Assembly: GCA_001780955.1 (NCBI GenBank)
Contig: MFJR01000015.1
Location: 51,989 to 94,587, forward strand
Length of the DNA: 42,599 nt
From: Candidatus Gottesmanbacteria bacterium RIFCSPLOWO2_01_FULL_39_12b
GTDB lineage: Bacteria > Patescibacteriota > Microgenomatia > 2-02-FULL-39-11
Direction: 5' to 3'
This document shows positions 29,320-38,425 of this stretch, piece by piece. The translations under genes and the position numbers were made by a program. The notes beneath the pieces were generated by a model that was not told the DNA's origin, searched no databases, and saw nothing but the letters and a program-made list of their open reading frames with translations. Numbering within the stretch: position 1 is the first letter of the stretch; each line of letters begins with the position of its first letter.

Positions 29320-31224
29320 ATGGTACAAACTAAACAAAATCATCAAAATAATCGAAACGGAAAATCAAAGAATATCAAGAAAATATTCCAGTTCAAGATA
29401 AATTTAAGCCCCAAAAACATATTTTTAGCCCTTATTATAAGTTCTATTCTTCTCATGATGTTTCTTGGAGCAAGAGATGTATCGCGTCTATTTCCGCAAA
29501 AAACGCTTTCTGCTGTATTGAATGACATCAAAGGACAGGAAGTAAAAAAAATAGAAGTGATCGACACCAAGTTATTAGTCACTTACAAAGACGGCAAGAT
29601 ATATTCGTCTGTCAAAGAAGGACAGGAGTCGTTTTTCAAAACATTAACCGACTCTGGTATCGACCCTAAATCTATCGATATAGATATAAAAGATACTACG
29701 GGCGGGGCTATCTGGATAAACCTTCTTTCCAACGTATTACCACTGGTACTTATGGTTGGATTTTTTCTTTTTCTTATCAAACAAGCAAGAGGCGCCCAGG
29801 ACTCACTTTTTTCCTTCGGACAGTCCCGTGCTAAACTTTTTTCCAAAGACACACCAAAGATCTCTTTTAAAGATGTAGCAGGTGTTGATGAAGCAAAACA
29901 GGAGTTATCAGAAGTGGTTGACTTTTTGAAAAATCCCCTTAAATACCGCGCTCTGGGCGCAAGAACACCTAAAGGAGTTCTATTAGTTGGTCCTTCTGGA
30001 ACCGGTAAAACACTTTTAGCCCGCGCTTTAGCCGGAGAAGCTAACGCCCCATTTTTTTCTATGGCAGGAAGTGAGTTTATGGAGATGTTGGTAGGTGTTG
30101 GGGCTTCCCGGGTGCGCGATCTCTTTAACACCGCCAAGAAAAACTCACCGGCCATAATTTTTATCGATGAAATAGATGCAATTGGCCGGATGAGATCTGT
30201 AGGGGTAATGGGTGGTCACGATGAGAGAGAGCAGACTTTAAACCAGATATTAGTGGAGATGGACGGATTTACCCAAAATGAAAACGTGGTAGTGGTGGCT
30301 GCAACAAATAGGGGAGATCTTCTGGACACGGCACTTCTTCGACCAGGGCGATTTGACCGGCGAGTAGTACTTGATTTTCCTGATATGGAAGGAAGAAAAG
30401 CGATATTAAAAATCCATATTAACGGTAAGCCGATGGCCACAGACGTCGATTGGGACCAAGTAGCCAAAAGAACGGTCGGATATTCCGGAGCAGATCTTGA
30501 AAACATGCTTAATGAAGCAGCCATTCAGGCCGCCAGAAAAGATAAAAAAGCAATAGACATGGAAGATATTGAAGAGGCAGCTACCAAAGTAAAATTGGGA
30601 CCGGAGAAGAAAAGACTGCAAAGCGATCTGGACAGGAAAATGACTGCTTATCACGAGGCCGGTCATGCTATCGTAACTCATGAGCTGCCGAATATGGATC
30701 CGGTCCACCGCATTTCGATCGTCTCAAGAGGTATGGCTCTCGGTTTTACCCTGATTCCGCCTCAAAAAGACAGGATTCACGAAACCAAGACACATCTTCT
30801 TGAAGTAATTACATCTATGTTGGGTGGGAGGGCCGCCGAAGAGCTGATATTTAAAGAAATGACCTCTGGAGCTGCTAACGATATCGATAAGGCAACTTCG
30901 GTCGCCCGCGAAATGGTGGTGGAGTTCGGTATGTCAGAGTTGGGGCCGATAAACTTCGGCCCGACCATTGACGTCATGGAATGGGGAGGCAGATACATGA
31001 ATGAGGCTCAGATTTCTCCGGAAATGCAAAGTAAAATAGACCGGCAGATTAAAAGTATCATTGACGGTTGTTACAAGCAGGCGGCTAGCATACTCAAAAA
31101 ATGCAAAAAGAAACTGGATTTAGTCGCTTCCGAACTCATAAAAAATGAAACGCTTGAAGGTGAAGATTTTGAGAAACTTATGGGTGGAACCCCCAGACCG
31201 GCTTTGGCTGCTTTATCGGCATAA
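29320..31224 (+). CDS. ftsH: ATP-dependent zinc metalloprotease FtsH
   Basis: 634 residues. Two membrane helices (about 33-49 and 137-153) enclose a periplasmic-side domain. AAA module: Walker A GPSGTGKT (224-231; Ser replaces the usual Pro), Walker [12 protein letters not shown] (279-289), second region of homology [21 protein letters not shown] (328-348). Zinc protease motif HEAGH at 445-449. Degrades membrane and regulatory proteins. It follows the tRNA-binding gene by 9 bases and is probably cotranscribed. Confidence 0.96.
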   Translation: MVQTKQNHQNNRNGKSKNIKKIFQFKINLSPKNIFLALIISSILLMMFLGARDVSRLFPQKTLSAVLNDIKGQEVKKIEVIDTKLLVTYKDGKIYSSVKEGQESFFKTLTDSGIDPKSIDIDIKDTTGGAIWINLLSNVLPLVLMVGFFLFLIKQARGAQDSLFSFGQSRAKLFSKDTPKISFKDVAGVDEAKQELSEVVDFLKNPLKYRALGARTPKGVLLVGPSGTGKTLLARALAGEANAPFFSMAGSEFMEMLVGVGASRVRDLFNTAKKNSPAIIFIDEIDAIGRMRSVGVMGGHDEREQTLNQILVEMDGFTQNENVVVVAATNRGDLLDTALLRPGRFDRRVVLDFPDMEGRKAILKIHINGKPMATDVDWDQVAKRTVGYSGADLENMLNEAAIQAARKDKKAIDMEDIEEAATKVKLGPEKKRLQSDLDRKMTAYHEAGHAIVTHELPNMDPVHRISIVSRGMALGFTLIPPQKDRIHETKTHLLEVITSMLGGRAAEELIFKEMTSGAANDIDKATSVAREMVVEFGMSELGPINFGPTIDVMEWGGRYMNEAQISPEMQSKIDRQIKSIIDGCYKQAASILKKCKKKLDLVASELIKNETLEGEDFEKLMGGTPRPALAALSA

Positions 31225-31250
31225 ATTTATTCTTTTTATATTCTTCATGC

Positions 31251-31256
31251 TACAAT
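31251..31256 (+). promoter_or_regulatory. -10 element of the 5'-3' exonuclease gene
   Basis: TACAAT 7 bases before ATG 31264. Confidence 0.4.
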
Positions 31257-31263
31257 TATCCCC

Positions 31264-32196
31264 ATGAATAGGCTGGTTTTGATTGACGGGCATGCGATTT
31301 TGTACCGAGCTTATCACGCTTTGCCCACTTCTTTGACAACTCCAAAGGGACAGATAATAAATGCTGTTTACGGGTTTACCTCAATGCTGTTAAAGGTTAT
31401 TTCCGAGCTTAAACCGACACACCTGATTGTTGTTTTTGATACTCCGCAGCCCACATTTCGTAATAAACTGTATAAGGATTACCAAATACAAAGACCCAAA
31501 GCAGATGAGGAATTTATTGTTCAAATTGATCTGGTAAAAAAAGTGGTCAATGAGATGAATATTCCTCTTTTTGAATGTCCGGGATTTGAAGCTGATGACG
31601 TGATAGGGACTGTGGTAAAACAATACAGAAAAGAGAACTCTGAGACAATCGTGGTGACAAGCGATCGGGATATGTTGCAACTTATAAATGGTAAGGTAAA
31701 GCTTTATATGCCAGTGAAAGGGTTATCTATATCTAAACTCTATGGAGAAAAAGAAGCAGAGGAGCGTATGGGAGTGAAATCGTCCCAAATCGTTGATTAC
31801 AAAGGACTGGTAGGAGATCCATCAGATAATTATCCAGGAATTCCCGGTATTGGACCTAAGAGTGCTGAGAAATTACTTAGGGTTTGGGGAACTTTGGAAA
31901 ATATCTATGCGCATCTGTCTAGCATTGATGGAAAACTAGCGGAGAAACTTCTTGAGCATAAAGACTCAGCATTACTTTCCAAGCAATTGGCAACGATTGT
32001 AGTCAATGCGCCGGTGACTTTTAATCCCGAGGCGTGTATACTTAAAAACTTCGATCGACCCAACGTCCATAACTTATTTGCAGAATTTGGATTCAGGAGT
32101 TTGATACCAAGATTAAGATCAGATAACATTCAACAGAAAACATTTAACAAGAAGATAAACAACAATGAAAAATCTCAGCAAATTAAGTTTTTCTAA
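31264..32196 (+). CDS. Stand-alone 5'-3' exonuclease (DNA polymerase I N-terminal domain type)
   Basis: 310 residues. Matches the 5' nuclease domain of Pol I: LVLIDGHAILYRAYHALP (4-21), VVFDTPQPTFRNKLYKDYQIQRP, GFEADDVIGT (acidic cluster, about 106-115), VVTSDRDMLQL, and the helix-hairpin-helix GLVGDPSDNYPGIPGIGPKSAEKLL (about 184-208). There is no polymerase domain after it; the frame ends in a lysine/asparagine-rich tail. It would remove RNA primers or flaps. Confidence 0.92.
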   Translation: MNRLVLIDGHAILYRAYHALPTSLTTPKGQIINAVYGFTSMLLKVISELKPTHLIVVFDTPQPTFRNKLYKDYQIQRPKADEEFIVQIDLVKKVVNEMNIPLFECPGFEADDVIGTVVKQYRKENSETIVVTSDRDMLQLINGKVKLYMPVKGLSISKLYGEKEAEERMGVKSSQIVDYKGLVGDPSDNYPGIPGIGPKSAEKLLRVWGTLENIYAHLSSIDGKLAEKLLEHKDSALLSKQLATIVVNAPVTFNPEACILKNFDRPNVHNLFAEFGFRSLIPRLRSDNIQQKTFNKKINNNEKSQQIKFF

Positions 32197-32231
32197 AAGT
32201 TATATGTTAAATGTTTAATGTTAAATGACTT

Positions 32232-33413
32232 ATGAAAGTCGCTTTGGTTCACGATTATATTAAGGAGTATGGCGGTGCCGAGAGAGTGCTTGAAGCGCTG
32301 CACGAGATATGGAGTGACGCTCCGGTTTTTACAACGGTTTATTTACCGGATTTTTTGGGACCACACAAAGAGAGATTTCAAAATTGGAATATAAGGACTT
32401 CGTGGTTGCAAAAGATTCCCTATATCCAAAAATTATTAAGTCCGGCAAGGATGTTGACTCCTTGGATTTTTGAGAATTGGAATTTTCGGGAGTTCGACGT
32501 AATTATAGTTTCTGCAACAGGGGCATATTTCCCCAATTTATTCGTCAGAAGGCCAGAGACGTTACATATTTGTTATTGTCATACTCCGCCTAGATATTTA
32601 TACGGCTATCCTACAGCCCGGGACTGGAGAAAACACTTTATAGGTAGAGTGACGGGAGAATTAATGAATCATCAGCTCCGTCTGATCGATTATTTATCAG
32701 CGCAAAGACCTGACTATTTTATCGCTAACTCCCAGGAGGTCAGAAGGAGGATTGAGAAGTTCTATAGGAGGGAAGCGACAGTTATCTATCCTCCGGTAGA
32801 AACAAATTCAAAATTCAATCCGCCAGCTGGCGGACAAATTTCAAATAAATCTCAAAATCCAAAATCCAAAATAAAAAAAGAATATTATCTGGCTGGAGGA
32901 AGATTAGCACGGCCAAAACACATTGATTTGGCAATTAAGGCGTGTAACAAACTTAAATTACCGTTAAAGGTTTTTGGGAGGACGTTTGCAGGATGCGGTG
33001 AGGAATTAAGGCAATTGGCTCGCCTCGCTGAAGCTAAGGCGAAGCGGGCCGGGCCTACCGTTGAGTTTGTAGACGAGATTACTGATCAGGAATTAGCTAA
33101 TCTTTATAGAGGTGCAAAAGCTCTGATTTATCCGTCAGAAAGAGAAGACTTTGGCATTATGCCGGTTGAAGCGCAAGCGTATGGTGTTCCGGTGATTGCT
33201 TTCAGGAGTGGAGGGGTGAAAGAGACGGTAATAGATGGTAAAACCGGTATCTTTTTTGATGAATTGAATGTGGAGAGTTTGACGAAAGCTATTAAGAAAT
33301 TAGATAGATTAGAAATTAAGGGAAAAGATTGTTTTGAAAATGCTGAAAAGTTTAGCAAGGAGAGATTTAAAAAGGAGATACAAGACTTTATTAAATCCAA
33401 GATTAGATTATAA
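32232..33413 (+). CDS. GT4-family glycosyltransferase
   Basis: 393 residues, GT-B fold. N-terminal VALVHDYIKEYGGAERVLEAL is the usual acceptor-side start; C-terminal donor-site motif EREDFGIMPVEAQAYGVPVIAFRSGG (E-x7-E, about 310-335) with YPSE ahead. It transfers a nucleotide-activated sugar, probably in surface polysaccharide or glycolipid synthesis. Two stretches interrupt the normal sequence and derive from dispersed repeats: residues about 192-216 (NSKFNPPAGGQISNKSQ...) from 32803-32876 and 262-275 (LARLAEAKAKRAG) from about 33012-33045. Both are in frame and between secondary-structure elements. Confidence 0.9.
   Translation: MKVALVHDYIKEYGGAERVLEALHEIWSDAPVFTTVYLPDFLGPHKERFQNWNIRTSWLQKIPYIQKLLSPARMLTPWIFENWNFREFDVIIVSATGAYFPNLFVRRPETLHICYCHTPPRYLYGYPTARDWRKHFIGRVTGELMNHQLRLIDYLSAQRPDYFIANSQEVRRRIEKFYRREATVIYPPVETNSKFNPPAGGQISNKSQNPKSKIKKEYYLAGGRLARPKHIDLAIKACNKLKLPLKVFGRTFAGCGEELRQLARLAEAKAKRAGPTVEFVDEITDQELANLYRGAKALIYPSEREDFGIMPVEAQAYGVPVIAFRSGGVKETVIDGKTGIFFDELNVESLTKAIKKLDRLEIKGKDCFENAEKFSKERFKKEIQDFIKSKIRL
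32803..32876. repeat. Composite dispersed repeat inside the GT4 gene
   Basis: AAATTCAAAATTC-type direct units on both sides of the palindrome TCCGCCAGCTGGCGGA (32819-32834), then AAATCCAAAATCC units. The same combination occurs at 41960-42013. Confidence 0.8.
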
Positions 33414-33435
33414 TTAGCGGGTCTAAAATTTAGGT

Positions 33436-34281
33436 ATGCCAGAATTACCCGAGGTTGAAACACTTAGATTACAGTTAACTGATGTCCTGTTCGGACTGAC
33501 TATCAAGAAGATTGAGATTATCAAAGATAAATCTTTCGTTGGTGATCCAAAGGAAATCATTGGAAAAAAAATAAGAGAATTACGGCGTTTTGCTAAGATT
33601 TTAGTGTTTGATCTGACCGGAGATCTTTCTATTGCTATCCATTTGAAACTTAGCGGTCAACTTATTTATCGGGGGAAAAGGCAACCTCAAAAAATAGTGG
33701 TAACTGACCCATTGCTTAAATCTCTTCCTAATAAACATACACGAGTAATCATTACCTTTGAAAACAGTGATATTTTGTATTTCAATGATCTGAGGATATT
33801 TGGCTGGATGAAGGTGATTCAAAGTAATCAGTTGATAAATTTAGTCCAAAATTTAGGCCCCGAGCCGCTGAAAGATTTAACTTATGAGAAATTTGAGAAA
33901 ATACTGGATAATTCAAGAAAACCGGTCAAGCTGGTGTTGATGGATCAGGAAAAAATTGCCGGCGTTGGTAATATTTATGCCAATGACGCGCTTTTTCTTG
34001 CCGGTATTAGTCCTAAGACCGAAGCTCGAAAAATCTCTAAAGAGAAAGCGAAGCTGTTATACGATAAGTTGCTTAAGGTCTTAAAAGATGGGATCAAGTG
34101 GGGTGGGGCGTCGGAAAATAATTTCCGTGACGCTTTCGGACAAATGGGAAGGAAACAGGAACATTTTTATGTTTACGGGAAGAAAAGTGAAAAGTGTCTC
34201 AATAATTGCGGTGAGAAGATTAGAAGAATCACCCTAGGCGGAAGAGGTACTTTTTTCTGTCCACTCTGCCAGAAGTATTGA
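33436..34281 (+). CDS. mutM: Formamidopyrimidine-DNA glycosylase
   Basis: 281 residues. Starts M-P-E-L-P-E-V-E-T, with catalytic Pro2 and Glu3 (after Met removal, P1 and E2). Lys of the beta-hairpin in HLKLSGQL, ASP in GVGNIYANDALF helix-two-turn-helix, and the C-terminal zinc finger (C-L-N-N-C ... F-F-C-P-L-C). It excises oxidised purines such as 8-oxoguanine. Its last 12 codons are repeated in diverged form at 34974-35021, beyond the neighbouring toxin-antitoxin module. Confidence 0.95.
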   Translation: MPELPEVETLRLQLTDVLFGLTIKKIEIIKDKSFVGDPKEIIGKKIRELRRFAKILVFDLTGDLSIAIHLKLSGQLIYRGKRQPQKIVVTDPLLKSLPNKHTRVIITFENSDILYFNDLRIFGWMKVIQSNQLINLVQNLGPEPLKDLTYEKFEKILDNSRKPVKLVLMDQEKIAGVGNIYANDALFLAGISPKTEARKISKEKAKLLYDKLLKVLKDGIKWGGASENNFRDAFGQMGRKQEHFYVYGKKSEKCLNNCGEKIRRITLGGRGTFFCPLCQKY

Positions 34282-34307
34282 CATAAGTTATATAAACCTT
34301 ATATAAT
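34278..34307 (+). promoter_or_regulatory. Promoter and operator of the second toxin-antitoxin module
   Basis: TTGACA (34278-34283), 18-base spacer, TATAAT (34302-34307), 6 bases before ATG 34314. Two copies of the 8-base palindrome TTATATAA (34288-34295 and 34299-34306), 11 bases apart, form a likely RHH operator. The -35 overlaps the mutM stop codon. Confidence 0.8.
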
Positions 34308-34313
34308 CACCTT

Positions 34314-34568
34314 ATGGATACCCAAATGATAAATTTTGTCATTCCTAAAACTCTCTTGGGAGATGTTGATCGTGCAGCAAAAGAATCTGCACGTTCCAGA
34401 AGTGAATTTTTACGTGAAGCAATAAGGCAATATTTAGAAGAAAAAGAGGAGAAAGAGCAATTGTTTCGTGCCGTTGCCCGAAGCGCAAACCGTAATAATC
34501 TTGCTGAGAATGAAGCATTAGAGCTTGCGCAAGAAGCTAAACAATGGTCACGAAGAAGATCAAAGTAG
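34314..34568 (+). CDS. Ribbon-helix-helix antitoxin (CopG/RHH_1)
   Basis: 84 residues. RHH domain MINFVIPKTLLGDVDRAAKESARSRSEFLREAIRQYLEE (about residues 5-43) followed by a charged toxin-binding tail. It overlaps the toxin gene by 25 bases. Likely represses its own promoter through the TTATATAA repeats. Confidence 0.85.
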   Translation: MDTQMINFVIPKTLLGDVDRAAKESARSRSEFLREAIRQYLEEKEEKEQLFRAVARSANRNNLAENEALELAQEAKQWSRRRSK

Positions 34569-34972
34569 TATTTGATGCAAATATTTATCTAAGTTTTCTT
34601 CTAACCAGAGGTGAAACGATCACCACTATTTTTCGGTCCTGGTTGGATGGCGTTTTCGATGTTTACGCGTCACCCGAGATAATTTCTGAGGTGAGAGCTG
34701 CTTCTAACTATCCCAAATTACAAAAGCGTATTACTCAAAAAGATAAAGAAGTAATTTCTGCCCTATTTCATTACCAAGTAGAACGTGTGTATCCTACCAA
34801 GACAGTATCTTTTCCAAAAGATCCTGATGATGCAATATATTTAGCTGCAGCAAGCGCGTGCGATGCTGATTATCTAGTAACAGGGGATACCAAACATCTT
34901 TTGCCACTCAAAAAATTCGGCAGAACAAAGATAGTAACACCTGCTGAGTTTAAGCAAATAGTTTCAAAGTAA
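34544..34972 (+). CDS. PIN-domain toxin (putative TA-system PIN family)
   Basis: 142 residues. Acidic residues of the PIN fold: D in VVFDANIYLSFLL (about residue 10), E in SPEIISEV (about 45), DPDDAIYLAAA (about 92-95) and D in VTGDTKHLL (about 114). A predicted RNase of the chromosomal TA type (VFDANI class), different from the VapC at 20449. The module sits exactly between the current and the ancestral 3' ends of mutM. Confidence 0.9.
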   Translation: MVTKKIKVVFDANIYLSFLLTRGETITTIFRSWLDGVFDVYASPEIISEVRAASNYPKLQKRITQKDKEVISALFHYQVERVYPTKTVSFPKDPDDAIYLAAASACDADYLVTGDTKHLLPLKKFGRTKIVTPAEFKQIVSK

Positions 34973-34973
34973 A

Positions 34974-35021
34974 CTCGGCGGACGCGGCACCTTTTGCCCT
35001 AAGTGCCAAAGTGAGGTATAA
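34974..35021 (+). pseudogene. Remnant of a mutM (fpg) 3' end
   Basis: The frame at 34974 reads L-G-G-R-G-T-F-C-P-K-C-Q-S-E-V-stop, matching the end of the intact mutM (LGGRGTFFCPLCQKY). It has no start codon and cannot be expressed. The DNA is clearly diverged from the live copy. Its last codons contain the TATAAT of the pyrH promoter, which suggests mutM once ended here. Confidence 0.8.
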
Positions 35022-35022
35022 T
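35017..35022 (+). promoter_or_regulatory. -10 element of pyrH
   Basis: TATAAT 9 bases before ATG 35032, inside the mutM remnant. Confidence 0.5.
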
Positions 35023-35031
35023 ACCGTTTAG

Positions 35032-35730
35032 ATGGATAAATCAAGGCCGATTGTCATTTCCTTAGGTGGATCTTTGGTCGTTCCCAATGGGGGAATGGAC
35101 CTTAAGTTCCTCTCCGAATTTAATTCTTTTATAAGAAACAAAATCGCCAGCAAATGGCGATTTTTTATAGTCATCGGTGGAGGATCGACCGCCCGCCACT
35201 ATATCGACGCAGCCAAAAATGTGGCTGGAAACATCACTGATTGGGATTTGGACTATTTGGGTATCCACGCCACGCGTCTTAATGCACATCTTATCAGAAC
35301 AATTTTTCAGGATATAGCACATCCCCGGATTATCCAGAACTATGAGAGAAAAATTGCTAATCTGACACAGCCTTTGGTTGTGGCTTCGGGTTGGAAGCCG
35401 GGTAGATCAACAGACTACGACGCGGTACTTTTAGCTCGTGATTACGGAAGCCAGGTGATAATTAATATGTCTAATATTTCACAGGTATATGACAAGGATC
35501 CTAATAAATATAATGATGCCAGGCCGATAAATAAAATATCGTGGGAAGATTTTGAAAAACTGGTGGGTACGACTTGGTCGCCGGGTAGTAATCTGCCGTT
35601 TGATCCAATTGCTACCAAACTGGCAAAAAAGCTTAATCTGACAGTCTATGTAATCGGAAAAGATTTAATTAATCTGGATAAGCTTCTTAATAAACAAAAC
35701 TTCTTGGGTACAGTAATTTCAGGAAGATGA
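35032..35730 (+). CDS. pyrH: UMP kinase, archaeal type (amino acid kinase fold)
   Basis: 232 residues. Phosphorylates UMP to UDP. Seen: IVISLGGSLVVP (6-17) ATP-binding glycine loop, FFIVIGGGSTARHYIDAAKN, DWDLDYLGIHATRLNAHLIRTIF (UMP-binding helix) and the PGRSTDYDAVLLARDYGSQVIINMSNISQVYDKDP acceptor region. It resembles archaeal UMP kinases more than the bacterial hexameric enzyme, as is common in Patescibacteria. It overlaps recF by 4 bases (ATGA). Confidence 0.85.
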   Translation: MDKSRPIVISLGGSLVVPNGGMDLKFLSEFNSFIRNKIASKWRFFIVIGGGSTARHYIDAAKNVAGNITDWDLDYLGIHATRLNAHLIRTIFQDIAHPRIIQNYERKIANLTQPLVVASGWKPGRSTDYDAVLLARDYGSQVIINMSNISQVYDKDPNKYNDARPINKISWEDFEKLVGTTWSPGSNLPFDPIATKLAKKLNLTVYVIGKDLINLDKLLNKQNFLGTVISGR

Positions 35731-36842
35731 TAATTTCAAAATTGACCCTGCAAAACTTCAGGAGCTTCCCCGAGAAAGAGATAACTTTTTCTCCCTTGGT
35801 TACGATTCTTTTAGGTCCGAACGCCTGTGGCAAAACAACGATTCTGGAAGCCATATTTTTACTGGCAACCGGCAAAAGTTTTCGGGTGGAAAAAGATTTG
35901 GAAATGATTTCTTTCAAAGAAGAAATTGGACGGGTGAAAGGAAGTATAGAAATAACCCAATTAGATGCTGAACAAATAGATCTTGAGATAGTCTTGAGCA
36001 AAGGGGAAGTTATGGGAATAAAGACTCCAATGAAGAAGTATTCAGTCAATGAGGTGGGGAAAAGGATGATAGACATCGTTGGAAGGTTAAAAGTAGTTCT
36101 TTTCTGGCCGGAGGATTTAGAGCTGGTTACCGATTCTCCATCGCTACGGCGAAGATATTTGGACTTTGTATTAATACAAGTTGACAGAGAGTATAGACGC
36201 ACGCTTCTTTCTTATGAGAAAGGACTCAGACAAAGAAATCGACTGCTGGAAGCGATACGTGAGAAGGAAGCCCACCGTCATCAGTTGATTTTTTGGGATC
36301 AGCTGCTTATTAAAAACGGGGAATATATTACACGGAGGCGGGAAGAGTATATTGACTTCGTCAATAAATTACAAATTTCAAATGACAAATTACAAATAAA
36401 ATCCAAAATCCAAAATCCAAATTATCAATTAGAATATGATAGAAGCATAATTTCTAGACAGAGACTTGATCAATATAGTCAGGAAGAAGTGGCAGCTGGA
36501 GTAACATTAGTAGGGCCACACAGGGACGATGTCAAATTCAAAATTCAAAATTCAAAATTCAAAATTAAGAATGAGGAATATAGAGATTTATCTCACTACG
36601 GTAGTCGGGGAGAGCAGAGATTGGCAGTTTTATGGTTGAAGTTGGGAGAACTGGCATATATAGAAGCCCAAACAGGTGGAAAGCCGGTCCTGCTTCTTGA
36701 CGATATTCTCTCCGAACTCGATCATGAACACAGAAAGATTATCTTTGAAGTTATCGGAAATCAACAGACTTTAATGACTATGACCGACAAACATTTTATT
36801 GAAAAGAATAAATTAAAAAATGCAGAAATTATTGAGCTTTAG
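35727..36842 (+). CDS. recF: DNA replication and repair protein RecF
   Basis: 371 residues. ABC/SMC-like ATPase that loads RecA at gaps. Walker A GPNACGKT (30-37), signature SRGEQRLAVLWLKLGEL (293-309), Walker B PVLLLDDILSELD (320-332). Two dispersed repeats are translated within the coiled-coil part: residues about 215-234 (QISNDKLQIKSKIQNPNYQ, repeat 36365-36430) and 270-284 (KFKIQNSKFKIKNEE, repeat 36537-36570). Both lie outside the ATPase motifs. ATGA overlap with pyrH. Confidence 0.94.
   Translation: MIISKLTLQNFRSFPEKEITFSPLVTILLGPNACGKTTILEAIFLLATGKSFRVEKDLEMISFKEEIGRVKGSIEITQLDAEQIDLEIVLSKGEVMGIKTPMKKYSVNEVGKRMIDIVGRLKVVLFWPEDLELVTDSPSLRRRYLDFVLIQVDREYRRTLLSYEKGLRQRNRLLEAIREKEAHRHQLIFWDQLLIKNGEYITRRREEYIDFVNKLQISNDKLQIKSKIQNPNYQLEYDRSIISRQRLDQYSQEEVAAGVTLVGPHRDDVKFKIQNSKFKIKNEEYRDLSHYGSRGEQRLAVLWLKLGELAYIEAQTGGKPVLLLDDILSELDHEHRKIIFEVIGNQQTLMTMTDKHFIEKNKLKNAEIIEL
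36365..36430. repeat. CAAATT/AAATCC-type dispersed repeat in recF, copy 1
   Basis: Direct units of the form ACAAATT and AAATCCAAAATCC. Translated in frame. Confidence 0.75.
36537..36570. repeat. AAATTCAAAATTC-type dispersed repeat in recF, copy 2
   Basis: About four to five 8-base units AAATTCAA, translated in frame as K-F-K-I-Q-N-S-K-F-K-I. Confidence 0.8.
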
Positions 36843-36917
36843 ACGCTTTTTCTCCCAGCCAGCCTCCCAACATAGTTAATAATATCGGTACCCAGAGAAT
36901 ATATAGTCTAATAGCTC

Positions 36918-36946
36918 TTGACAAATACACTAGGTAAATGTAAGAT
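36918..36946 (+). promoter_or_regulatory. Promoter of the DUF4143 ATPase gene
   Basis: TTGACA (36918-36923), 17-base spacer, TAAGAT (36941-36946), 8 bases before ATG 36955. Confidence 0.65.
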
Positions 36947-36954
36947 AATAATTG

Positions 36955-38139
36955 ATGATATTCTACCCGCGGAAGATTTTGCCATCATTGGAGAAAGAGT
37001 TGTATACTTCACAGATGATTGTATTGACAGGAATGCGAAGGGTTGGTAAAACTACGATTATAAGATATCTGTTTGAGAAGGTAAGATCTTCAAATAAGGC
37101 GCTTTTTGATCTGGAAAATCCCCTCCATAGAAAAGTTTTCGAGGAAGAAGATTATGATGCTGTCTGGGCAAATCTTGTCCATTTTAATATAAAAAAAGAA
37201 GACAGGGCATTTATTTTTTTGGATGAAATACAAAATCTTCCTTCCATACCAAACGTAGCTAAATATTTATATGACCACAGCAAGACAAAATTTTTTATGA
37301 CAGGTTCAAGCAGTTTTTATCTGAAAAACCTTTTTTCGGAGTCTATGTCAAACAGAAAAATCGTATTTGAACTTTATCCGTTAACTTTTTCCGAGTTTCT
37401 GATATTTAAAAAGATATCAAGGATAACAAAAGACAGTTTTGCTTCAAAAGCAAAAGAAAAAAACAAAATTGCTTATAGGAAGTTGATCCCATTTTGGAGA
37501 GAATATGTGGAGTTGGGAGGTTTTCCTGAGGTAGTGCTCGAAGAAAATTTGGAGCGTAAACGTATGCTTTTAAACGAGATCTTCACCTCATATTTTGAGA
37601 GAGATGTAAAAACGCTTGCGGACTTTAAAGACTTAACAAAGATTAGGGACCTGATACTTCTTCTCGCTGATCGGGTGGGTTCAAAGCTTGATATTGTTAA
37701 ACTGTCATCGATTCTTTCGTTATCAAGAGAAACAGTTTATAACTATCTTGAATTTCTCCAGGCGAGTTATTTTATCAGTTTGCTTTCAAAACATACCGGA
37801 AGCATAGATCGTAAAGTGGCAGGCGGAAAAAAAGTATATCTTTGTGATACTGGGTTGACTAATATACTGGGTAAAGTTTCAGCAGGACAACTTTTTGAAG
37901 CAGGAGTGTTTGAAAATTTCAGACCAGATTATAATCTTTCTTATTTTGACAAAGAGGGTTTCTCTGAGATAGACTTTATTGCTGATGGAAAAATAGGATT
38001 TGAAGTAAAAACTTCCGTTTCTGCAAAAGAGTCGGCCAGTTTGGCGAGGAGGATGATCTCAGCAAAACTTAAAGAAGGTTATCTTATATCATCGGAATAT
38101 TCACCCACACCTGGGGTAATTTTGGCAACAGATTTGTAA
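36955..38139 (+). CDS. AAA ATPase with DUF4143 domain
   Basis: 394 residues. N-terminal AAA_14-type ATPase: Walker A GMRRVGKTT (about 26-34), Walker B FIFLDEIQN (about 85-93), sensor FFMTGSSSF. C-terminal DUF4143 part (YVELGGFPEVVLEEN, ILSLSRETVYNYLEFLQASYFISLL, VYLCDTGLTNIL, and a nuclease-like EIDFIADGKIGFEVKTS, whose E-I-D...E-V-K is a PD-(D/E)XK pattern). The family is common in archaea and small bacteria; function unknown, possibly defence or toxin-like. The ATG at 36955 is chosen from the -10 position; a TTG at 36952 precedes it. Confidence 0.88.
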   Translation: MIFYPRKILPSLEKELYTSQMIVLTGMRRVGKTTIIRYLFEKVRSSNKALFDLENPLHRKVFEEEDYDAVWANLVHFNIKKEDRAFIFLDEIQNLPSIPNVAKYLYDHSKTKFFMTGSSSFYLKNLFSESMSNRKIVFELYPLTFSEFLIFKKISRITKDSFASKAKEKNKIAYRKLIPFWREYVELGGFPEVVLEENLERKRMLLNEIFTSYFERDVKTLADFKDLTKIRDLILLLADRVGSKLDIVKLSSILSLSRETVYNYLEFLQASYFISLLSKHTGSIDRKVAGGKKVYLCDTGLTNILGKVSAGQLFEAGVFENFRPDYNLSYFDKEGFSEIDFIADGKIGFEVKTSVSAKESASLARRMISAKLKEGYLISSEYSPTPGVILATDL

Positions 38140-38153
38140 TATATTTTCCTTTT

Positions 38154-38276
38154 ATGCAGAAGATAGATAAAGAATTGAAATTACTTAATAGAGTTTCTCC
38201 AATAAATCTAATTATTACGGCAAGTGCGATATTCATTTTTCTCGGTATTGCTTTTTTTCCCGATCAATTTATATAG
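38154..38276 (+). CDS. Possible 40-residue membrane peptide
   Basis: MQKIDKELKLLNRVSPINLI then one hydrophobic helix (ITASAIFIFLGIAFF). It has no clear ribosome binding site. Could be a real small membrane protein or chance. Confidence 0.3.
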   Translation: MQKIDKELKLLNRVSPINLIITASAIFIFLGIAFFPDQFI

Positions 38277-38305
38277 AGGAATATTGTAGAAAAAAGGTAG
38301 AGGGT

Positions 38306-38425
38306 ATGTTAGGAGACAGAAGAAATATTTTAGTTGAGATGACTGATGAAGAGAAATTGCGTTTTCCAAACGGCGGAAATATAGCCTTAGGTTATAGAGA
38401 GCAATTAAAATGTGAGAAAGAGTAA
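38306..38425 (+). CDS. Possible 39-residue protein truncated by a MITE-like element
   Basis: Starts after AGAGGG with very short spacing. The sequence (LVEMTDEEKLRFPNGGNIALGYREQLKCEKE) looks protein-like. Its TAA lies in the left terminal repeat of the element at 38421-38557, so the original gene may have been longer. Confidence 0.3.
   Translation: MLGDRRNILVEMTDEEKLRFPNGGNIALGYREQLKCEKE

Noticed and set aside
36838-36965. Minus-strand stretch encoding a hydrophobic peptide (RLYILWVPILLTMLGGWLGEKAS)
   Set aside because: No start codon before the hydrophobic part and a stop just upstream. It may be a gene remnant, but the evidence is too thin.
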